From the NCBI RefSeq assembly GCF_009905375.1, contig NW_027417521.1, positions 1-64,000 on the forward strand: DNA of 64,000 nucleotides. Direction: 5' to 3'. Under the pieces are notes generated by a model that did not search any database, was not told the DNA's origin, and saw only the letters and a program-made list of their open reading frames with translations. A program made the translations under genes and the position numbers. Each line of letters opens with the position of its first letter. The first letter of the stretch is position 1. Shown one piece after another: positions 33,695 to 45,286 of this stretch. Source of the DNA: Apium graveolens (lineage: Eukaryota; Streptophyta; Magnoliopsida; Apiales; Apiaceae).

Positions 33695-35066
33695 TGTAAG
33701 TCATATGTCATAGGCCTATTTGTATATTCGAGGATTCAACTCAACTCAAATAAGAATGTAATAAGTAAATAGTGGATCGACCGTCAGAGAGATCTCGCAA
33801 AGTAATATCTGTCAAAGGATTCAGAAACAAGGTTCATCTACAGACTTGAGGAGTTAATTCACTGGAAGAAGTTCAAGAAGTTGATCATGCCTCAGTGATA
33901 TAAATCAAGATCGTGGATTTAATCAAGTGACAGAGATCTCGTCAGGGTATCAATAAATTACAAGGATTTAATCTGAAGAAAATCAGAGTGTCAAAGTCAA
34001 GACATGAAGAAACGTCACGGAAGTTAGTCACTCATGAACCAGACAGTACATCGAGTGTCAACGTTGAAGTGGCGGAATTGATTCATAATTCTCAGTGATT
34101 TTCAGAAGATATTCAGAAGATTGGTTGCTGCTCAGGGTTAGTATTAATTCTCTATTAATTAATTAAGTCATATAATTTAATTAAGAAAATAAATTATATC
34201 TGCAAAGATTAATTTATTTGATTAATTAAATTAATTGATTAATTAATTCTGAATTAATATTAAGAATTTTCAGAATTTAAATTGGTTTTAAAATCTGTTT
34301 AATTCAACAAGACAACTGATTGTACTAGTATGACAATCGGTATGACAATTGATTGTCATACCGAAAGTCATGCTAATTCAAAAGGATTGTCTTATCAGAA
34401 TTATTATTAGGATTTAAATCTATTTAATTTCAGCAAGACAAACTGTTTGAACTAATGTGACAATCGGTATGACAATTGATTGTCCTACCGAAAGTCATTG
34501 TAGTTCATTTTAATTGTCTTGCTAGCTCAAATACATTGTCCTACCGAAAGTCATGCAAGCTTAAAGGGATTGTCATACCAGTTCATTTGCATTCGGTTGA
34601 TTGACTTAAAAAGAAGCAGAGAAGCAGCAACTCATTCATTCACTTCATTATTCAAGAACAAAAAGAAAGCAGCCGCCTCTGAAACATATCATTTTTCATC
34701 TGCTTATTTCAAAGATCAAATTCTAGTTTGTTAATGTTAAATTCAACCACTAGAATTATTTGTCTTGTTCTTGTGTAACAATCTAGCGGATCAAAATCCC
34801 TAGAACTTAATCTCAAATCGCGTTTAGCATTTGATTCTAATTATTGCAAAAATAGAAAAAGTTCATGTCGAATTTATTCTAAATTTGTGATAATTGATTT
34901 GAGATTAATACCTTGTAATCGATACAGTTGTTGTAACACATTTCAAGTTTAATAATATTTTTATTTAACTTGAATTTTGTTTCACATTTTTTATTCCGCA
35001 TTTTATTCGATTATTTGGTAACGTTTGTATTCAACCCCCCTTCTACAAACACATTGGGACCCAACA
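33695..35066 (+). repeat. 3' LTR of element C
   Basis: 1,372 bp, apparently identical to 27474-28845 on reading the two side by side. It is followed by TSD AGGAG (35067-35071) and the resumed ORF3 of B. The start of an open frame running out of this LTR into ORF3 (from 34970) is accidental. Confidence 0.96.
34306..34566 (+). repeat. Hairpin-bearing tandem repeat in the C 3' LTR
   Basis: Copy of 28085-28345. The perfect 12-bp arms lie at 34338-34349 and 34352-34363; the one-mismatch pair at 34465-34476 and 34479-34490. Confidence 0.75.
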
Positions 35067-35071
35067 AGGAG

Positions 35072-37672
35072 CAAGTCCAGGTTCATGCATCAGAATCTGT
35101 GGCAATAGAAGCTGAAAAAGAAATTTTTCAGAAGGAGGTAGCAGCTGAAAAGGTAACTCCTCAGAAGGAAACTGAAGCTGAGGGTTCTGATATTTTAAAG
35201 AGGAAAAGAACTTCAAGTTCTGATGCTGCTCAAGCTACTCTTCCACTATCCAGGAGATCAAAGAAAATGAGAGCAGGAAGGCATATGGCACAACCTCACT
35301 CTGAGGATGCTCAAGAAGCTGAGGAAGGGGATCAAGAAAATCTGATCTCATCAGGACCAATAGTGATTGAAGCCTTTCCACCTCCACCTCAATCTAAAAA
35401 CATTGTTAATGACACAGTGACCACACCTCCTGTCTCTCCTATCAAAGAAAATGTTCTAGTTGAAGATTCAGGATTAAGTCCTGAAATTGACCTTCATAGG
35501 CTGATCATTCCATCTATCCTGTTTCTGGAAGCACCACAAGGACAAGTGACAACTCCACCTGTTTCTCCACTAAATGCTGAAGTTCCAACTACTCCAATTC
35601 TAGATGTGGAAACAGATGAAGTTGTACTAGAATCTCTAACAGCCACACACACACTTGTGTTGTCAGAAGATGATGAGTTTCTTGCAAGTTCTGGAGAGTC
35701 AGCTCCAGTAAATACACCAACTCAAATTCTTGGAAAAGAGGTATTGCTTAAAAAGTTTGTTGAACAAGAAGCTCATGTTCCATGGGAAGAAACACACAGA
35801 GGAGTTGAATGGACCAAGAAGTGGAATAAATCTGATTTCATTCCAAACTCCAAAGTTCTATCAGATCATATTGTAAAAGCTGATGAGTTGATGAAAAATT
35901 CTGACTTTAAAGCTCAACTTAAAGTCACATCTCTCAGTACTAAAAGCCTTCAAGGTCAACACTCCATTACTCATGCCAAGGTCGATAAACTACAGGAAAA
36001 TGCTGATAAGCTGGACCTGATGCTCAAGCTAGACAAGAACAGGTTTATCAGACCTATTCATGAGAAAGTAGAGGTAATTGAGAAGGTTCAAGAACAGCAA
36101 CTGGCCCAACTGACTGAGGTCCTGCAGAATCAAGCCTCTCAACAAGCTCAACTGAATGAAATCCAATCTTCAATAGAACTTCTTCTATCTCTACTCGAAC
36201 CAGATGATGCCAAAAAGGGGGAGAAGGTAGTGAAGTCCAAATGCTCTACTAGTCAAGTACTGAAGAAGAAGGATGATAAAGAAGATGACCAGGGAAACCC
36301 TAGCAAGGGTCAAGGTCAAGGGCAAAGCAGCAAAGTTTCTTCAAGTAAACTAATTTCTGATTCTAGCAAATCTTCTACACAGAAGAAGACAAGTTCTAAA
36401 GCTATAGATGCTCAAACTCTGAAAGCAAGTTTTGATGATCAAAGTCTTATATCAAGTTCTGATATTCTCATTCAAGAACGAAGTAAAGACTCTCAGAAGT
36501 TTTTGCAAACTCTAAAGCTTAAAGGAAGGGAGACTACTGTCTATTATAAAGATCCCAAGATTCAGACACTTGATGAAGAAATTGCTAGAAGACTATTTCT
36601 CAAGCATAATCCTGGAATGGATTTAGAGACTTTAAAGGAGGAAGAAGCTAGATTTGCATCTGAGAAGACAAATCTTAAGTCTAAAGCTTCTAATGCAAAG
36701 AAACCTCCAAGACCTAAGGTAAAAGGCATTGTGATCAAGGAAAGCTCTGAGGCTTCAAAGCCCAAGACAAGATCACAAGTTGTAATTGATCCCAAGGAAA
36801 AAGGGAAAGGAAAGATTGATGAACCAACAAAGACACAAAAGATGAAGATTCTTCAAATCCTGATGAAACCAGTGTGCAAAATGATTCAAGTTTTTGATGA
36901 TACAACTGCTGAAGATGGAACTGTTGAAACTCTGAAAAAAAGGAAGATAACTGAAGAATCTAAGACAACCTCTGACATAGCTCAAGTTGTTCAGAGTGAA
37001 GAACAACAAGCTATAGAAGAAATATCAAATTCTGATCAAGTCATCAAGACATCAACCTCTAACAGTGCTCAAGTTGATTTGAATAATTTGACAGTTACTG
37101 ATAAGAGAAAACTCCTATGGAAGAATGTTATTCCATCAGATCCTAAGAAAAGTCAACTATTATTTGATTTCATGACTGTTGGATTGAAAGCTAGAGAAGC
37201 AAGAGACAGAGCTGGATTAGGTTCTGAAGAAGTCAAAATCAAGACAAGAGTTGAAGTACTTAATAAAGATCCATTTTTATTGACTGACAAACCTCTTGAA
37301 GAAGTTACACAGAAATACCTTGACAAGGTTATATCTGTTCAAGTGGTACTGGATGCTCATGATAAAAGTAATGTCAAAGAAAAGCTGATTTTGTTTCTTT
37401 AAGATGGAAGAACATACAGAATGTCAGAATCAGATGTGCTGAACAAATCTCTGAAAGAACTTCAATTCTTTTATTATCTTTTGGAGATAAAGTCTGAGAT
37501 TACTAGGAGATGGTCAACTTTCATCATGAAGACCATAAGGGATAAAGCAAGAATTTCTGGATCAAGGGTTATAGAATTCATTCCAAATATAGTTGAAGAT
37601 GATGGAAGTGAAATTCCAATGAAGAAGGATTCTGCTAAACTTGAGGTTATTCTGAAAGAGAAATGTCTGTGC
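35072..37672 (+). pseudogene. ORF3 of B, middle part
   Basis: It continues ORF3 in the same frame after C plus one TSD copy is discounted. It is open from 35072 to a single stop (TAA 37400-37402), then open again to the D insertion at 37672. It is rich in Lys, Glu, Ser and Gln and looks largely disordered, with basic nuclear-signal-like clusters (RRSKKMRAGRH near 35255, KKRKIT near 36937). A coiled-coil segment spans about 35935-36210 (VDKLQENADKLDLMLKL, QLNEIQSSIELLLSLL). No membrane segment is visible, which argues against a classical envelope protein. I do not recognise a family. C and D both struck without duplicating more than five bases, so the original frame is easy to follow. Confidence 0.8.
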
Positions 37673-40176
37673 TGTAACAACCCAAATCCGGGGTCAAGAT
37701 TTGGTGTCACGAAACAATCTTTACATAAAATAAAAGAATATTCCATTAACCCCTTGAATCCGGATCGTTTATAAGTTATGGTATGAAACAAGAATCTAAC
37801 CTTCTACAACTCACAACAACTACAATACAAATGTAAATACCTTTATGCTAACGTCGTTGTCATATTTTTCTAACATCTTCGTCCTCTCACATCGAAGATT
37901 TCTCTAGCTTCCTCTGTTTAACAAAAGCTATTCACTTCTGTCCTTATCTGCTTCTGAAAGAAATGAGAATTTACAAAGCAAGAGTGAGCCAAAAATGCCC
38001 AGCAAGTATATAATTTGAGTTTCAAGCATTAATACCAAATGAAATTTTCTGGACAAAATCTTTAAACACTTTTAGACTATTCTATTTATTTGAGAGAGTT
38101 AAGCGAATAAACGTTGGTTGTTATCAGTCTTCAATTATAAATCCAAAATTGACAATCGATTCCTAAATTCATCTCCTGAATCAGGGTTTTGTCCGGTTTT
38201 GGAATCATAAAACTTTTTGAGAGAGAATGTCGTTAATGGCGATCAACAACAAATTAGACTGGATACTAGTTCACACCTATATCCTGGTAATCAGCCAGGA
38301 TACAGTGCACATCTATACCTACCTATATAGATCCAGTCGGGTACCCAGTCTCTACGGCCCATCTTAAGGATACGGAAACATTCCAGTCCTTAGGATTAAG
38401 AACACTTAATCCTACACATCATCATCATCCAGCCCGTGAAGTATTTTGATGTCAAATCATTTTGAATCCAAAACATCCCAATTTAGGGTTCTCAAATAAC
38501 CCAAAAGAATGGGTATTTGCTCAAGAGAGCAATCGAATTATAGGAACAATAATGAAATGAACATGCATAATAAGAGTAATTGCAACAAAATGTAAAAGAT
38601 TTAACTATTCTGAACTTAGAATAGGAACGAAGAAATATTTGCAGTATTTTAAAAGAAAAATCAGGAATACTTGCTTCTATAAGCTTTAATCGTTATTTAC
38701 TAGTTGACTTTGGTTCGACTTGAACGTTCGGCTTTATCATCAAACTACTATCCCATTTTGGATAAGATCCCAACACTCAGGCCCTTCGCTTGGAACTTCA
38801 TTGATCTCGATGTCTAATCACTATATCATTCCTAGTCCGATGTCGATCCTCGGGTTTTCCGACTAGGACCAACAGGGTTAAAATACCCTAATTCAGATAA
38901 TCGTCTCGCTTAACATAATACCACTATAACTTCTACCCATACGATTTCATAACCCGATTTATATTTATATGTATTACTGAAATACAAATAGTAATCATGG
39001 TCCACATCTTTGAAACTTGGTTCGGTATTTATTTTCGGAAAATACGTATACTCGTCATTTTGAAAAATAGGGCAATCGATTATTTATAAATTATTTTGAC
39101 TCAATCACACTTAATTTCATATAATATAATTATATATGGTTATTCGACGTCTCCGATAATTGCGGGTTACACTCCCGTATTTTCGGAATCAATTTCCCGA
39201 AAATCGGGTAGCGTTTCCTTTGTTTATCGGCCTACCCGTCGAAATCAAATCGACATCAAAACACAACAACAATCGCAATACAATCCAGTCCACAATCCAA
39301 TTCATCAATCCCAACCACCAATACGAATTCAATTTATTAATCATTATTCGTTTTCGTTTTGTAATTAATATCATGAACTAATTTATTTAATTTATAAACA
39401 TAGGACTCAGATTAAAATCATCACCGTCCACCGTCGACTCACCGAAGCTCATCGTCGACGGCGGTAAAATCTACGGGTTTCCGTAATACCGGGCATCCTA
39501 CGTATATTTCACCGATATTTCAAAATAATCCCCGCGTAAAATATTTTATTTTTCACGAATCGATTCAATTTAATTTCCGCAGGAACAATAAAAATTAAAA
39601 TAATTAATATCAAAATCAAGTTGAGGCAACAGGTAATAGAGAAAAAGACACACACGCACAACACAACCGCACACGCCACCATACCTCTCCGAAATTTCCG
39701 AGAGGCGGCAACGTCAGGAACAACAAAAATAAGGCTGACACCATACATACACGCATGTATATATATATCAATAATAAGCAGTCATCACAGAATCGAAGAA
39801 ACCAATCAGAAAACAGGGACATAGCCGGAGGAGAAAGAATCCGGTGAACTTACCAATTCCGTCGGAACAGAGGGGAGAAGTGGGAGGAAAGCAGACGGAG
39901 TTTGTGAGAGAGATGTAGAGAAGAAAGAAAAAAAATGAGAGAGAGAGAGAGATTAGAGAGATCGAGGAAGAGAGATTGACAACAGAGAGATGAAAGGCGG
40001 TGAGGGAGAGATAATGAGGCTGTATTTCTATGTTATTTATTGATTTATTCATTTATTTATTTTCATTATTATCTCGATTCGTATTGCAACCATCGATTTC
40101 AACAAATGATTTATGAGTAACAATAACCCAAGAATTTACCCGAACATCTGTAATTTTTTTTGAAATAATTAAAACT
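37673..40176 (-). mobile_element. Element D, part 1: reverse-oriented solo LTR
   Basis: On this strand D starts TGTAACAACCC and ends CAGATGTTACA at 55156, with TSD TGTGC at 37668-37672 and 55157-55161. Only LTR sequence is present (no PBS, gag or pol), so D is a solo LTR left by recombination between the two LTRs of a full element. It is about 3.56 kb after removing E. A GA-rich tract (39936-39952) and flanking purines would be a CT-rich leader in D's own direction. It interrupts ORF3 of B and is itself interrupted by E at 40177. Confidence 0.88.
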
Positions 40177-40295
40177 TGATAGGGAATAAATAAATCCTGA
40201 TTAAATAATTAATATTACATTAATTACACATGATTTGGGCTGCAAGGCCCAATAAGAAGATGTATGACATTCAGACCAAAAAGGTCAACACATTG

Positions 40296-40326
40296 ATCAG
40301 GCCTGATGGACCAGATCAGGCCTGAT
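40296..40326. repeat. Two copies of the perfect palindrome ATCAGGCCTGAT in the E LTR
   Basis: 12-bp palindromes at 40296-40307 and 40315-40326, 7 bp apart. Both are kept in the second LTR (first copy 50325-50336). They sit upstream of the TATA box and could be binding sites for a dimeric factor; the role is inferred. Confidence 0.7.
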
Positions 40327-40566
40327 GGAACAAAGAAGGCCTAAAACCCTGAATATTAATTAATTTCATAATTAATTAATAAGGGAGAAAAATAGCTATT
40401 AAGATAAGTCCTGATGGAAATATAAATCCTTTTAGATTAGCCTCTGAGGAACCTCATGGGATAAGGGATCAGCTTCCTACTTCCTAGGACTCCAAAGTGC
40501 ATTCTAATTCAGAGACATGACCACCAAATCTCCTACACCAAGTCCAATTCAAGGACTCCCAACATC

Positions 40567-40573
40567 TATATAA
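40567..40573 (+). promoter_or_regulatory. TATA box in the first E LTR
   Basis: TATATAA followed by GGGGCCTCACC, about 190 bp before the LTR end; conserved at 50595-50601. Confidence 0.75.
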
Positions 40574-40759
40574 GGGGCCTCACCCCACAGATCAGAACTA
40601 CATTTTTTGACTTGATCCTTGGAAATCAGCAAGGTACGTAGGCATCTTGTTAAGGCAGATCGAGTCACGAGACACAAGAGTAGTCAAATCGAGCCTCGAA
40701 GCTCACGTTCCTTAGTAATAAATATAACAATTATATATCTTAGTTTTTAATCCATAACA

Positions 40760-40779
40760 TTTGGTGCCGTCTGTAGGAA
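40760..40779 (+). other. Primer-binding site region of E1
   Basis: TTTGGTGCCGTCTGTAGGAA directly after the LTR, the form commonly seen at the PBS of Tat-group elements. The second unit has TTTGGCACCGTCTGTGGGAA. I do not assign the tRNA. Confidence 0.7.
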
Positions 40780-40795
40780 AAGCACAACAATAACC

Positions 40796-42480
40796 ATGGC
40801 GAGAACACGGAGAACAATTAGAGCTCTTGAGGAAGGAACACCATTGGGGACAACCCAAGTGATTTCGTCAACGGTGGAGATACCTCCTCATTCAACTTAT
40901 GTAGCCACCCAAGGAGAAGCCCAGATAGGGGCAACTCAACGTCAGCCACAAGGGATGATTCCCTCGGCTATCCAAGGTACAAATCCCCAAGTTCAAAAAC
41001 TACACGCACCTGTTAATTCTCGACCTATAGGGTACGAATATTCAACTGTTGTGACTACTAACCCCCCCTTATGGGATGCCCCTTTACCCCGAGGTTGGAG
41101 GAAGTGGACATGCTGGACGAAGTGAAGCACGAGGGCGATCGCCCCCATACATACGAGGTTCGGCTCCTATCCCTGAGGATCAGGAATTTTCTGATCCTTA
41201 CACTGAGAGAGACTCTGAATCTTCGGATGATGAAATAGCCCCAAGAAGGAGACGTGTTGGCAAAGAGCCGATGGTTGATGGTAGCCAACATCCTCAAAGC
41301 ACCCAAGGGACGAATCCCCAAGAAGTGCAGGAAAGGATCAGGGCTCACGAGGCTGAGATTCAAAGGCTGAGGCGCGACTTGGAGGCGCACCAGACCACCA
41401 GACCCCCAGTACCTCCTAGGGGGAGAAATCCTCCTCCTGTTATAGACCTGGATGGTCCAGTATAGAGAAGGGCTGTTGTCCCAAGGGCTGATCAAAGCAA
41501 TCTTCTTCCCCTTGGAGATCCTGATGATCCTACTCCGCCCTTCACTGAAGAAATAATGAATGCCCATATCTCAAAGAAGTTCAAGATGCTGACTATCAAA
41601 GCTTATGGTGGCAAGGGAGATCCTGCTAATCATGTTAGGACATTCTCTAATGCACTGCTGTTGCAGCCCGTGAATGATGATATTAAGTGTCAGGCCTTTC
41701 CTCAAACCCTGTCGGGTATGCCTCAAAGGTGGTATAGTCGTTTGCCCCCAAACTCTATTGGGTCATTCAGAGAATTAAGTCAGGCTTTCATTAAACAGTT
41801 CATCAGTGGGAGAGTGCATGAGAAGAGTTCAGCATCCCTCATGAGCATTGTGCAGGGAGCGAAGGAATCCTTAAGAAACTACTTGAATGGTTTTACGAAG
41901 GAAGCTTTAAAAGTCCCGGACCTTGATGACAAGGTCACAATGATAGCACTGCAACAAGGAACTAGGGATGAGTTTTTCAAGATGTCCTTGGCCAAACACC
42001 CCCCTGAAAGTATATTGCAGCTCTAGGATAGGGCAGGGAAGTACATAAAGATGGAAGAGAGCATGAGGAAGACCGTAGTGAGTAATGAGCCCACTGGAGG
42101 CAAGAAGCGGAAAACAGACCTAGAATATATCGCTAAGGACAAGTATTCTAGAACTGAGCAAAACCCTGATTCAACCCCCAAGAAGGGAGGACATGGGCAA
42201 AAGTTCACTGAATACGCTAAGTTGAACGCTCCTAGAAGCCAGATCTTGATGGAAATCGAGAAAGAACGTGATATTCGTTGGTCTAAGCCCTTGAAGGCTG
42301 ATCCTGCCAAGCTAGATAAGAGCAAGTATTGCAGATTTCATAAAGATGTTGGTCATGACACCAATGAGTGTAGACAGCTGAAAGATGAAATTAAGTTCCT
42401 CATTCGAAAAGGAAGATTGAACAAATACACTGGAGAACGAGGGGATAGGAATAACAATGGAAGAAAGAACTTTGAAGATT
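40796..42480 (+). pseudogene. gag of E1, broken
   Basis: Starts at ATG 40796 (MARTRRTIRALEEGTPL). The frame shifts by +1 around 41040-41125, near a run of seven C; the same shift is present in E2. Private stops follow at 41463 (TAG; Lys codon in E2) and 42027 (TAG; Gln codon in E2). The retrotransposon gag core reads PQTLSGMPQRWYSRLPPNSI near 41700-41760 and SLMSIVQGAKESLRNYLNGF near 41840-41895. A variant zinc knuckle C-X2-H-X4-H-X4-C lies at 42330-42371, with His in place of the second Cys, as in E2. From 42051 the frame is open into protease and RT. Confidence 0.87.
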
Positions 42481-44189
42481 GTAGGAGGGACCAAGACGAT
42501 CAGGGGCGGAATCCCCAGCCAAGAGGACAAGTTATAAACACAATTTTTGGAGGGTCGCGACCTCGAGGGCCTGTGATAAACACAATCTTTGGAGGACCAA
42601 CTGTTGCTGGATTATCCAGGAACTCCAGAAAAGCATATACTAGGGAGGTTATACATATTGTTGGAGAAGCCCCGAAGAGGGCCATGATAGAAGTGACATT
42701 GGCTTTTGATGATTCTGACCTAGAGGGTGTTAAATTTCCTCATGACGACCCGCTGGTCATAACACCGATAATAGGAAATAGCCCGGTCAAGAGAGTCCTT
42801 GTGGATAATCGTGCTTCAGTGAATATCTTGCTCCATGATGCCTTTCTAAGGATGGGATATAATGACTCCCAATTGACCCCATCCGACATGCCGATATATG
42901 GATTTATGGGAGTAGAGTGCCCCGTGGAAGGGATAATCAAGTTGCCAACCACCATAGGTCAGGAACCAAGGCAAGCAACGCAGATGTTGGACTTTGTGGT
43001 GGTAAAGGCTAGTTCAACTTATAATGCTATCATGGGGAGAACAGGGATACATGCCTTCAAGGCAGTCCCTTTTTCCTACCATTTAGTTATGAAGTTTCCC
43101 ACCCGGAATGGGATTGGAGAAGAGAGAGGAGATCAAAAAATGGTTAGAAGTTGTTATGTAGCCTCTTTGAGGGAAGATGGAGTTGGAGGGAAGGTTCTTC
43201 GTATTGAAGATATGGATATTCGAGAGAATGATGAGAAAAGAGAAAAGCCAGCAGAAGACTTGGTTTTGATTTCTTTTGCCCCCGAGAATCCTGAGAGGGT
43301 GACTTTCATTAGAGCCACACTCGAGGAGCCCCTTAGAGGGAAGTTGGTGAGATTTTTTCAAGAAAATAGTGATGTGTTTGCATGGTCAGCAGCTGATAAG
43401 CCAGGCATAGACCCAGAACTGATTACTCACAAGTTAAATGTGGACCCAAATCGGAAGACGGTGAAGCAAAAGAAAAGAAACTTTGCCCCGGAAAGACAAG
43501 AAGCTATAAAACAGGAGGTTGAGAAGCTCTTAGACGCTGGTTTCATTGAGGAGATACAGTTTCCCGAATGGTTAGCAAACCCTGTAATGGTGAAGAAGGC
43601 CAATGGAAAATGGAGGATGTGTATAGACTTCACTGATCTGAATAATGCATGCCCTAAGGACTGTTTTCCGTTTCCGAGGATTGATACTTTGATAGATGCC
43701 ACTGCTGGGCATGAGATGCTGAGCTTCATGGATGGATTTAGTGGATACAATCTGATTAAGATGCACAAGGATGACATTCCAAAGGTATCATTCATCACTG
43801 ACTTTGGTGTTTATTGTTATCTTGTTTTGGCATTTGGTCTTAAGAATGCAGGAGCCACCTATCAAAGGTTGGTAAATAAAATTTTTAAGGATCTTATTGG
43901 CAAGACTATGGAAGTCTATGTTGATGACATGTTAGTCAAGAGTCTAGTAAAGATTGATCATATAACCCATTTGAGGGAAGCTTTTGAGGTCCCGAGGTAC
44001 CACAAAATGATGTTGAATCCTACGAAGTGTGCTTTCGGAGTAGGATTTGGAAAAATTTTGGGATTGATGGTCTCCAAGAGAGGGATCGAGGCCAACCCCG
44101 ATAAAATAAAGGCAATCCTGGACATGGAACCACCAAAAACTGTCAAGGATGTTCAGAAGCTCACAGGAAGGGTTGCTGCGCTGGGATGA
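42481..44189 (+). pseudogene. Protease and reverse transcriptase of E1
   Basis: Open continuation of the gag frame. The aspartic protease site reads Asp-Asn-Arg-Ala (42804-42815), where E2 has Asp-Asn-Gly-Ala; the lost glycine should inactivate it. RT begins about 43440 (LTHKLNVDP-like, then KWRMCIDFTDLNNACPKD). It has the first catalytic Asp in SFMDGFSGYN and the YVDD box at 43917-43928. In the conserved GYNQIKM element the Gln is Leu here. The frame ends at TGA 44187-44189 in GRVAALG, where a Trp or Arg-type codon is expected before FISKS. It is intact for 713 codons, the longest open stretch in E. Confidence 0.88.
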
Positions 44190-44830
44190 TTCATCTCTAA
44201 GTCAGGAGACAAGTGTTTGTCATTCTTCAAGTCATTAAAGAACATTAAGGACTTTGTATGGGATGAGGAAAGCTAGAAGGCATTCGAGGAATTAAAGAAA
44301 TACATGGCCCTGGCTCCGTTGTTGGCCAAGCCAGCTTTGAATGAAGTCTTATACTTGTACTTAGCCGTTTCAGAGAGTGCCTTGAGCGCTGTATTGGTTA
44401 TGAAGGAACTGAAAATCCAGAAGCCCGTATACTATGTCAGCAAAATTCTGCATGGTGTTGAGTTAAATTATTCAACTATTGAGAAATTTGCTCTAGCCTT
44501 GGTAATGGCTTTAAGAAAGTTATGTCCTTACTTTCAGGCTCATCAAATTGAGGTGTTAACAAGTCAACCCTTGAGAAATATCATTCATAGTCCCAAGGCT
44601 AGTGGGAGGTTGATCAAGTGGGCAATAGAGCTGGGAGAATTCGACATCAAGTATAAGCCACGAACGGCAATAAAAGCCCAGGCATTAGCTGACTTCGTGG
44701 TGGAATGTACCATACCCAACCAAAAAGTCGGGGGGCAGGAAGATACCATACCTCAAGACAAGGAAGTTGATAAGGGGGACAAAGAAAAGGATGATAAGGA
44801 GAAAGAATATTGGGTTCTCTATTTTAATGG
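44190..44830 (+). pseudogene. RT connection and first RNase H of E1
   Basis: Same frame as RT, with a TAG near 44274. It reads FISKSGDKCLSFFKSLK, then a gypsy-type RNase H (LYLYLAVSESALSAVL, KPVYYVSKILHGVELNYSTI, TSQPLRNIIHSP, ALADFVVECT). The first catalytic Asp of the usual L..YLAVSD...S motif is not obvious (YLAVSESA). In Tat-group elements this first domain is often degenerate and the downstream one takes over. Confidence 0.82.
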
Positions 44831-45286
44831 AGCATCAAAAAAAACTCAAGTGGAGCAGGTTTGGTTTTACAAAGCCCTGATGGGTTCTTGATTGAGTATG
44901 CCATGAAGTTAGACTTCCTGACCACGAACAATGAGGCAGAATATGAAGCTCTGATAGCTGGCCTCGGCCTAGCAGGGACACTTAGAGTCAGGAACTTAAA
45001 AGTCTGTGGAGATTCGAAGCTGGTTGTATCCCAAGTAAAGGGAGAGTTTGAGGCAAGGGAAGATACGATGGTTAAGTATGTCCGCCTAGTAAGGGTTATG
45101 ATGACCCAATTCGATGAGTGCCATGTTGAGCACATTCCAAGAAAGGAAAATGCTAAGGCAGATGCATTATCAAAGTTTGCTTCATCTGAGATAGAAGAAA
45201 GTTCAGAAAGTGTATACTTCCGCGTTTTGAAGACACGAAGCATCGATGTTAAGCTTGTAGCTCCTATAGGCCTGGGGACATCATAG
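44811..45286 (+). pseudogene. Second (archaeal-type) RNase H of E1
   Basis: Additional RNase H: WVLYFNGASK (first catalytic position reads Asn instead of Asp), then after a one-base shift in a run of eight A (near 44838-44845) the frame moves. It goes on with NNEAEYEALIAGL (catalytic Glu), CGDSKLVVSQVKGEFEA (catalytic Asp), HIPRKENAKADALSKFAS. This second domain between RNase H and integrase is the diagnostic feature of Tat-group elements. The frame ends at TAG 45284-45286 and resumes at once as integrase. Confidence 0.88.

Larger units (their letters stand above)
27474..35066 (+). mobile_element. Element C: young gag-only copia element (non-autonomous)
   Basis: 7,593 bp, starts TGTAAGTCAT and ends GGGACCCAACA, TSD AGGAG on both sides (27469-27473 and 35067-35071). 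Both LTRs are 1,372 bp and no difference between them was seen by eye, so insertion is recent. It keeps a full-length gag ORF, but pol is reduced to the first part of the protease; integrase, RT and RNase H are absent. The remaining 2.3 kb is non-coding. This is the structure of terminal-repeat elements with a GAG domain, which rely on an autonomous partner for pol. It interrupts ORF3 of B. Confidence 0.95.
40177..40759 (+). repeat. First LTR of E
   Basis: 583 bp, TGATAGGGAATAAAT... to ...CATAACA. It has a TATA box and two palindromes, and ends directly before the PBS-like segment. It is paired with 50206-50787. Confidence 0.93.

Noticed and set aside
34970..35071. N-terminal extension of the ORF3 middle part
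   Set aside because: This stretch is the end of the C LTR plus TSD; its being open is chance.
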